From positions 1-45,133 of the forward strand of contig JAQYWI010000020.1 in the NCBI GenBank assembly GCA_030145015.1: 45,133 nt of DNA. Direction: 5' to 3'. Below, piece after piece: positions 40,541-45,133 of this stretch. Under the pieces are notes generated by a model. It was given only the letters and a program-made list of their open reading frames with translations. It was not told where the DNA came from and did no database searches. The position numbers were made by a program, and so were the translations under genes. Positions within the stretch are counted from its first letter, which is position 1. Every line of letters starts with the position of its first letter. This DNA is from Desulfobacterales bacterium (lineage in GTDB: Bacteria; Desulfobacterota; Desulfobacteria; Desulfobacterales; JAHEIW01).

Positions 40541-41488
40541 TTAAACCACCGCCTTTTGATACCATTCCGTTTTGGCATAAACCTCAAACCCAACCGATTG
40601 GTAAAGCGAACAGGCGGCCGGGTTTTGACTGTCTACCGAGAGTTCGACGATATCCACACCCTTGCCCTTGAGGTCTTCTAATCCATTTAGCAATATGGCC
40701 TTGCCGATTTCCTGGTTGCGATAAGCCGGATCTACCCCCAGCATATGGATCAAGGCTTTCTTTTTTTCTCTTTTTGCATTCTCTTCAGTGTTTATTAGCG
40801 TCCAGCAATAACCCGCCAGCCCGTCTTCCAGGAAGGTTAAAATAACATCATCCGGGTAACGGCCCTGCATATTGAGGCGGTAGGCAATTTCTTCCGTGGT
40901 ATTGGGGTTAAAGCCCCAGGTGTCGGCAAAACAGCGATTCTGGATTTCTGTCAGAAGGCTTTCCTCTGAAGGTTTCAACCTCCGGCTGGTAATGGAGTCC
41001 CGTCTGGCAGCCGCTTGCCGGGTGTTTTGAATATCCAGCTTCATTTCAAAGAAATAGCGGATGAATTGGCATTCTAATTTCGTCAGGAGGCTTTTGGCGG
41101 CCGCGTTATTTTCTGAAACACTGATTTGGGCAGCCTTTACACCCGTCGCCTTGACGCGCTGCATGCTGCTGGAGAATAGTTTTGTTGCGATTCCCTTGCG
41201 GCGATGCCGCGGATGGACCAGGCCCTCCAGCAAGGCACGCTGAATTTCCGGCTCAAGGGTAACGCTTAAGTAGCCGACCGGTGTTGCATTAAACTCGGCA
41301 ACAAATAAATCTTTTTGCGGTGCAAAGCCCGGTCGCCCTATATTATCTTTCAAGCCCTGTGCGGATATAGAGCGCCCTGAAGGCTCAAGCTGTTCAGATT
41401 CAACATGCAGCTGTAAGTATTTGTCAAAATCGTCGGAGGAATAGTTGCGAATTATATAAGATCCGCCAGCCATATCATTAATTTTCAT
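40541..41488 (-). CDS. Tandem GNAT acetyltransferase resembling mycothiol synthase MshD
   Basis: 315 residues, the length of MshD, in two GNAT domains. Domain one (about 10-150) holds the acetyl-CoA loop H-P-R-H-R-R-K-G-I-A-T. Domain two (about 165-310) has G-Y-C-W-T-L-I, M-L-G-V-D-P-A-Y-R-N-Q-E-I-G-K-A-I-L-L-N-G-L and S-V-D-S-Q-N-P-A-A-C-S-L-Y-Q-S-V-G-F. Text of the second domain is close to MshD's C-terminal domain. In domain two the R/Q-x-x-G-x-A loop has N-Q-E-I-G-K, still able to hold CoA. Mycothiol itself is not expected in this lineage, so a related acceptor is likely. It is divergent from a PIG-L deacetylase gene, the other enzyme type of thiol biosynthesis. Confidence 0.75.
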   Translation of the reverse strand: MKINDMAGGSYIIRNYSSDDFDKYLQLHVESEQLEPSGRSISAQGLKDNIGRPGFAPQKDLFVAEFNATPVGYLSVTLEPEIQRALLEGLVHPRHRRKGIATKLFSSSMQRVKATGVKAAQISVSENNAAAKSLLTKLECQFIRYFFEMKLDIQNTRQAAARRDSITSRRLKPSEESLLTEIQNRCFADTWGFNPNTTEEIAYRLNMQGRYPDDVILTFLEDGLAGYCWTLINTEENAKREKKKALIHMLGVDPAYRNQEIGKAILLNGLEDLKGKGVDIVELSVDSQNPAACSLYQSVGFEVYAKTEWYQKAVV

Positions 41489-41691
41489 GCAAGATTTAGG
41501 TATTGGCTTGATGTTGTTGAAAACGGTTTTATTTTTAACCTCTAATACAGATTTGTCACTTAAAGGTAATCTTTAAAATCTATAAAGCAATTTGATCCCC
41601 GGGTAAAGTTTTAAACCGATAAAAAATGCTTATAACAGCAAGTGCGCTAAAGTGACAAGTGAACTAAAGTGCCTAAAGTTAAGGAATTCTG

Positions 41692-41775
41692 CCCTTCGAG
41701 AGCCTCCCTTCGAGAGCCTCCCTTCGAGAGCCTCCCTTCGAGAGCCTCCCTTCGAGAGCCTCCCTTCGAGAGCCT
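41692..41775. repeat. Minisatellite, six copies of a 14-base unit
   Basis: CCCTTCGAGAGCCT is repeated six times without a mismatch, starting at 41692, 41706, 41720, 41734, 41748 and 41762. The related element at 24 kb has a single copy of this word, so the array arose inside the element. Perfect identity implies recent or ongoing slippage. Confidence 0.95.
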
Positions 41776-41776
41776 C

Positions 41777-41815
41777 AGGGTCTAACGACAGGGTCTAACG
41801 ACAGGGTCTAACGAC
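41777..41815. repeat. Minisatellite, three copies of a 13-base unit
   Basis: AGGGTCTAACGAC occurs three times in a row with no mismatch (41777, 41790, 41803), directly beside the 14-base array. The related element at 24 kb has one copy (GTTCGACCCT on the other strand). Confidence 0.95.
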
Positions 41816-41964
41816 CAATTTTATTAAAAGATGGAGCGCAAGCGACACCATAACTTTAGGCACTTTTAACTTTAAAGCACCGTTGGGACTTTATGTCTCT
41901 GTCTTCGAAAATGAACTGATAATTACGGGATAGCTTCTAGTAAAATCGAACAAGGAGGTTTGGC

Positions 41965-42660
41965 GTGACGGAACAAGCGGATATACTTGTGGTAACTCCC
42001 CATCCGGATGATGCTGAATTCGGGGTTGCCGGGACAGTGGCCCGATGGACAAAGCAAGGAAAGCAGGTTGTATATGTAGTTTGTACCAATGGAAACAAAG
42101 GTACCAGTGATCCGAATCTAAAGCCCGAGCAGCTGGCTGAGATCCGGCAGGGCGAGCAACGGGCTGCTGCCGACGTTCTGGGAGTGCGCGAGGTGGTATT
42201 CCTGGACAATCCGGACCAGGGGCTTGAAGACACGCCGGAATTTAGAAAACAAATTGTGCGCATGATCCGGCGGTATCGGCCGGAGACGGTTGTTACCGCC
42301 GACCCTTACCGCCGATATATCTGGCATCGGGATCACCGTATCGCCGGTCAGGTCACCCTCGATGCTGTTTTCCCCTATGCCAGGGATCATCTGGCTTATC
42401 CGGAATTACTCGAAGAAGACCTGCAGCCCCACAAAGTCAAAGAGATGCTGTTCTGGGCTTCGGAAAATATCAACTATCTTTCCGACATCACGAACACATT
42501 TGAACTTAAACTGGCCGCCCTGCGATGCCATGAAAGCCAGGTAAGCTCGATGAAGGTTACGGACCTTGAGGATTGGCTGAGACAGCGCTGCAGTGATTTG
42601 GCCGAAGGCGAGGATTTTGACCTGGCCGAAGCCTTCCACCGCGAGGAGATCGTATGGTAG
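41965..42660 (+). CDS. PIG-L family deacetylase
   Basis: 231 residues. The zinc-binding motif P-H-P-D-D-A-E is at 12-18, and the third ligand is in W-H-R-D-H-R near residue 118. The family removes N-acetyl groups from GlcNAc-type sugars (MshB, BshB, PIG-L). The GTG at 41965 is the start, set by a perfect AAGGAGG six bases upstream. It is transcribed away from the MshD-like GNAT gene with a repeat element between. As MshB and MshD act in the same thiol pathway in actinobacteria, a linked role is conceivable, but no MshA- or MshC-like gene lies here. Other PIG-L enzymes act on antibiotics or lipid sugars. Confidence 0.85.
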   Translation: MTEQADILVVTPHPDDAEFGVAGTVARWTKQGKQVVYVVCTNGNKGTSDPNLKPEQLAEIRQGEQRAAADVLGVREVVFLDNPDQGLEDTPEFRKQIVRMIRRYRPETVVTADPYRRYIWHRDHRIAGQVTLDAVFPYARDHLAYPELLEEDLQPHKVKEMLFWASENINYLSDITNTFELKLAALRCHESQVSSMKVTDLEDWLRQRCSDLAEGEDFDLAEAFHREEIVW

Positions 42661-42711
42661 TGTTCAGATTTCAGAGGATAGAGGTCAGCAAACAGATGAC
42701 GGAGGTCATAG

Positions 42712-42818
42712 TAAAATAGTTGATTAGTTGAATAGTCAATTAGTCAGAGGATCCAATCCATTTTTAACTATTTGACGATTCGACTATTTAACTGATCAAC
42801 TGAATCGGCTGATTAGAA
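42712..42818. repeat. Low-complexity palindrome of TAGTTGA words
   Basis: The left half strings together ATAGTTGATTAGTTGAATAG and TCAATTAGTCAG. The right half answers with ACTATTTGACGATTCGACTATTTAACTGATCAACTGAATC-type words, broken here by mismatches. It lies between the convergent PIG-L and metallo-hydrolase genes. Confidence 0.6.
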
Positions 42819-42872
42819 TCCGGTATCGAGTAACATACAGCCGGCGACCAGAAGCCAGCCGCCAGTGACATT

Positions 42873-43514
42873 TTAGGACTTCGACCAGAGCACGTCGCCG
42901 CAGAGATTCGGGTCATGGGATCCGGCGGCAAAGGCTTCATAGGCCTCTTTTTCTTTCTTCAAAACGGTGTGCCCGCCGTGACCCGGAAACACCTGGGTGT
43001 CCTCGGGCAGGACAAAAATTTTACGTTGTAAAGATTCGACAATCCGTCTGAAGTCGGCCGGGGATCCGGTTTTACCCGGCCCGTCCGGAAACAATGTATC
43101 GCCGGATATCAGGTATCCCTCCGTATAGAAGCAAAGACTCCCCGGCGTATGTCCCGGCGTGTGCATGACCGTAAAGTGGATATTTCCAAACGTTACGCCA
43201 TCGCCGTCAGCTAACATCATATCCGGTGCAAGCGGCAGTCTGTCCGCATCTGCGGCGTGGGCTGCAATCGGGACATTCAGGGCTGATTTTAATTCCGCAA
43301 GCGCACCGGTATGATCCATATGATTGTGGGTCATTAGAATATATTTTGGGTTCGTGTCCTGTAATTGCGCCAATATTTTTGGCGCATCACCGGGTGCATC
43401 AACGACAACGCTGTCGCCTGTTTTTAAACAGGTCAAGATATATGAATTGGTTCCAAAGGGACCCAATTCGTAGCGTTCAATTTGGATGGTTTCATTTTTT
43501 ACCTCAATTGTCAT
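42873..43514 (-). CDS. MBL-fold metallo-hydrolase (glyoxalase II-like)
   Basis: 213 residues from the ATG at 43514; the frame runs further to a TTG, but that stretch contains the ribosome site GAGGAGG. The metal motif is T-H-N-H-M-D-H-T-G near residues 63-71. Further ligands are H-T-P-G-H-T-P-G, G-D-T-L-F and P-G-H-G. The short C-terminus, without the extra helical domain of true glyoxalase II, matches the YcbL-like hydrolases. It probably cleaves a thioester such as S-lactoylglutathione or a similar small ester. Single gene; 43515-43768 upstream holds only AT-rich sequence. Confidence 0.87.
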   Translation of the reverse strand: MTIEVKNETIQIERYELGPFGTNSYILTCLKTGDSVVVDAPGDAPKILAQLQDTNPKYILMTHNHMDHTGALAELKSALNVPIAAHAADADRLPLAPDMMLADGDGVTFGNIHFTVMHTPGHTPGSLCFYTEGYLISGDTLFPDGPGKTGSPADFRRIVESLQRKIFVLPEDTQVFPGHGGHTVLKKEKEAYEAFAAGSHDPNLCGDVLWSKS

Positions 43515-43768
43515 GATGGGCCTCCTCAAAGCGGGTTTCTGCTTCTGACTATCACTGTTTTTTCATCGGTGTCAAATCCTGTCTCGTTTGGGTCAAACGG
43601 ATTATTTCATAAAATCGTAAAAAAAACTGATACCCGGGACTTGAAATTTGCGGTATTGATAAATTATTTAAATCCGGCTATTCAGAAAAATAAGGCGCCG
43701 GTAAAGATATTGCAAATTACCCGGGGTTTTTATCCATTTTAAAGTGCCTTCAACCGGAGATAGTACCC

Positions 43769-44461
43769 ATGAACCGAATTCTGTTTTTGGACAATTCACT
43801 TCATAATGATACGTACCGCCCCTTAATATATTGGGAGGCTTTATTATTATTTCCATACGACTTATTTCGCGTTTCAGCCGGCGAATTGCCGCATGAATTG
43901 GATTCCTATTCGCATATTCTGATCACCGGGTCTGCTGCCAGTGTTCTGGATGATACCGAATGGATGCGGGCTGAAGTAGATTTTATCCGGAAAGCCGTGA
44001 GCAAGGGTAAAGTGATCCTGGGCAGCTGCTTCGGGCACCAGATTATTGCGCGATCGTTATTCGGGATGGATGCTGTCAGAAAAAGGGAAAAACCGGAAAT
44101 CGGATGGCCGGATATTCAAATCGTTTCCAGTGATCCATTGTTGGGTGAATCCGGGCGCACGATCCATTCATTTATTTTTCATTATGATGAAGTCTGCACG
44201 CTGCCGCAAGAAAAGGCCACCATTATCGCACGATCAAAGCAATGCGACATTCTTGCATTTAAGGTAAAGGATAGACCGGTGTGGGGAATTCAACCCCATT
44301 TTGAAATGGGGATTGTACAGAGCCTGAGATATATCGACAATGTTAAGGGCGACCAGGTTCCCGACAGGCAAAGCTTCTTCGGCGCTGCCCAACATATGCC
44401 CAAAGACTCGGGTTGGGTCATTCCGTTGATGAAGGCGTTTCATGAAACCCACCCGGTTTGA
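43769..44461 (+). CDS. Class I glutamine amidotransferase-like protein
   Basis: 230 residues. The nucleophile elbow is G-S-C-F-G-H-Q with Cys87. The His and Glu of the triad are in Q-P-H-F-E near residue 177, where most relatives have Q-F-H-P-E. The early I-L-I-T-G-S-A-A-S-V is the oxyanion-side loop. Stand-alone proteins of this kind are annotated as GMP synthase-like amidotransferases and may hydrolyse gamma-glutamyl bonds. No synthetase partner is next to it. CCGGAG nine bases before the ATG is the ribosome site, and a terminator follows the stop. Confidence 0.82.
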   Translation: MNRILFLDNSLHNDTYRPLIYWEALLLFPYDLFRVSAGELPHELDSYSHILITGSAASVLDDTEWMRAEVDFIRKAVSKGKVILGSCFGHQIIARSLFGMDAVRKREKPEIGWPDIQIVSSDPLLGESGRTIHSFIFHYDEVCTLPQEKATIIARSKQCDILAFKVKDRPVWGIQPHFEMGIVQSLRYIDNVKGDQVPDRQSFFGAAQHMPKDSGWVIPLMKAFHETHPV

Positions 44462-44489
44462 CAGCCCAAATGGGTGTTAAACAATTAAA

Positions 44490-44537
44490 AAGGGAGATGG
44501 CCCATGAATTTGTTTCTGATCCGTCTCCCTTATTTTT
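44490..44537 (+). terminator. Rho-independent terminator after the amidotransferase gene
   Basis: AAGGGAGA (44490-44497) pairs with TCTCCCTT (44524-44531), with TGG/CCG extending the stem by further pairs, and the right arm is followed by A and seven T. Confidence 0.75.
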
Positions 44538-44628
44538 TTGCTTGTTGCTCTAATCTCTATTTTATTTCCATACGAATATCTATAGCCTGACACCTGACAC
44601 CTGAAACCCGAAACCCGACACCCTGGCC

Positions 44629-44955
44629 CTACCGAACCAATCGTTTTACATTGGGGACCTCCAGATTCGAGGCATCAACCTGCCAGGCGCCCTTGGCATT
44701 CTGCTGGCCTATAAGCAGCCCCTGCTTCAGCCATTGCATGACACCATTCTCGCTTAGATAGGTCATGTCGGCAAATTCAGCAACTGAAAAAGATTTCGCT
44801 GCTTTTGCTGACTTCGGTGCTGCTTTTTTCTTCGGCGCTGCTGTTTTTTTAGCCGGAGCCGCAGCTTTTTTCGCCTTGGCCCCCGCTTTTTTAGCCTTAG
44901 CAGCCCCTTTTGTCTGAGATTTTTTTGAAGGTTTCTTTTGCTCTTTTTTTGCCAT
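44629..44955 (-). CDS. Lysine/alanine-rich tail fused to a MerR/excisionase-like DNA-binding domain
   Basis: 108 residues from the ATG at 44955, which has GGAGG 11 bases upstream; an earlier start is less likely. Residues 2-54 are almost only Lys, Ala, Pro and Ser in A-K-K-A / A-P-K-K patterns, like the tails of histone H1-like and HU-type bacterial proteins. Residues 55-108 (F-S-V-A-E-F-A-D-M-T-Y-L-S-E-N-G-V-M-Q-W-L-K-Q-G-L-L) look like a winged helix of the MerR/excisionase kind, with the closing W-Q-V-D-A-S-N-L. A nucleoid or phase-specific DNA-binding role is likely (inference). The Lys-rich part may vary in length between strains. Single gene; the upstream region reaches the window end without another gene. 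Confidence 0.7.
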   Translation of the reverse strand: MAKKEQKKPSKKSQTKGAAKAKKAGAKAKKAAAPAKKTAAPKKKAAPKSAKAAKSFSVAEFADMTYLSENGVMQWLKQGLLIGQQNAKGAWQVDASNLEVPNVKRLVR

Positions 44956-45133
44956 CTTTGATCGATCCTCCGCCGTTATAGTTAGGTAGCTAAACACCAA
45001 AAACCCATCTTAAACCATATTTAAGAATGGACTCGCAACTGAAATATAAGTCACATTCTATTTTTTTGATGTCAAGCGGAAAATATAAATGAATTTTTGC
45101 GATGACTCATACTTGATTTGACAGGGTTGGAAG

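Larger units (their letters stand above)
41640..41880. repeat. Inverted-repeat element, family 2 (expanded copy)
   Basis: About 240 bases. Read on the minus strand it follows the 24014-24172 element block by block: CTAAAGT-rich end, GGTGTCGCTTGCGCTCCATC, CGTTAGACCCT, GAGGCTCTCGAAGGG, GGGCAGAATTCCTTAA and CTAAAGTG-rich end. It is longer only because two internal words have multiplied (listed separately). It fills half of the gap between the GNAT and PIG-L genes; 41489-41639 shows nothing else. Confidence 0.8.

Noticed and set aside
41692..41815. CRISPR array
   Set aside because: The units follow one another with no spacers, and no cas gene is present. They are minisatellites inside a mobile element.
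40541..42660. Claim of mycothiol biosynthesis
   Set aside because: Only two of the needed enzyme types are suggested, and neither is specific. MshA and MshC are not seen.

Overview
The window carries no rRNA or tRNA, so the organism can only be inferred. The protein set points to a Gram-negative, probably marine or sediment bacterium of the Desulfobacterota (former Deltaproteobacteria). Signs are an LsrF homologue, a GlcD-GlcE fusion, PilZ proteins, lipoprotein SppA, DUF362 and DUF6599-like proteins, a sigma-54-type promoter and many intergenic palindromes. The base composition is moderate and no stretch stands out as recently acquired. There is no phage, integrase, insertion-sequence transposase or CRISPR array; accessory character comes from small non-autonomous repeats.

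Layout. 1-2.7 kb: the C-terminal end of a PilZ protein, then a minus-strand operon lsrF / zinc dehydrogenase / VOC protein. 3-6.6 kb: a small ORF ending in a hairpin array, a GNAT/FemAB-like protein whose stop codon lies in a MITE-like repeat, TraB-family protein plus RecX, and a PilZ protein. 6.9-10.5 kb: an AraC/O6-alkylguanine methyltransferase fusion, an MlaF-type ABC ATPase fused to a degenerate GGDEF domain, proC, and a histone-deacetylase-family pseudogene next to a repeat end. 11-19 kb: an FAD oxidoreductase, then a glycerophosphodiester block: UgpBAEC importer, a cytosolic UgpQ-like phosphodiesterase and a lipoprotein phosphodiesterase. 19.4-22.5 kb: a 1037-residue zinc ribbon / pseudokinase / membrane segment / trypsin-like protease / helical-repeat protein behind a perfect-consensus sigma-70 promoter.

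22.8-30.5 kb: a glyoxylate block with alanine-glyoxylate aminotransferase, GlcD-GlcE fusion, GlcF, an HOGA1-like aldolase and a convergent MFS transporter. Glycolate and 4-hydroxy-2-oxoglutarate would both be turned into glyoxylate, which the aminotransferase converts to glycine. 30.7-34.6 kb: lipoprotein SppA, a secreted alpha/beta hydrolase, a PA2779-family protein, a REP-like hairpin, a candidate sigma-54-driven small RNA and a cyclic-nucleotide-domain protein. 35-40.3 kb: an aminotransferase, a URO-D / DUF362 / DUF6599 operon and an EamA transporter. 40.5-45 kb: an MshD-like tandem GNAT, a minisatellite-bearing repeat, a PIG-L deacetylase, a metallo-hydrolase, a class I glutamine amidotransferase and a lysine/alanine-rich DNA-binding protein.

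The strongest leads for undescribed biology are the pseudokinase-protease fusion, the ABC ATPase / degenerate GGDEF fusion and the candidate sigma-54 small RNA. Next come several families of palindromic intergenic elements, present both as full copies and as solo ends.
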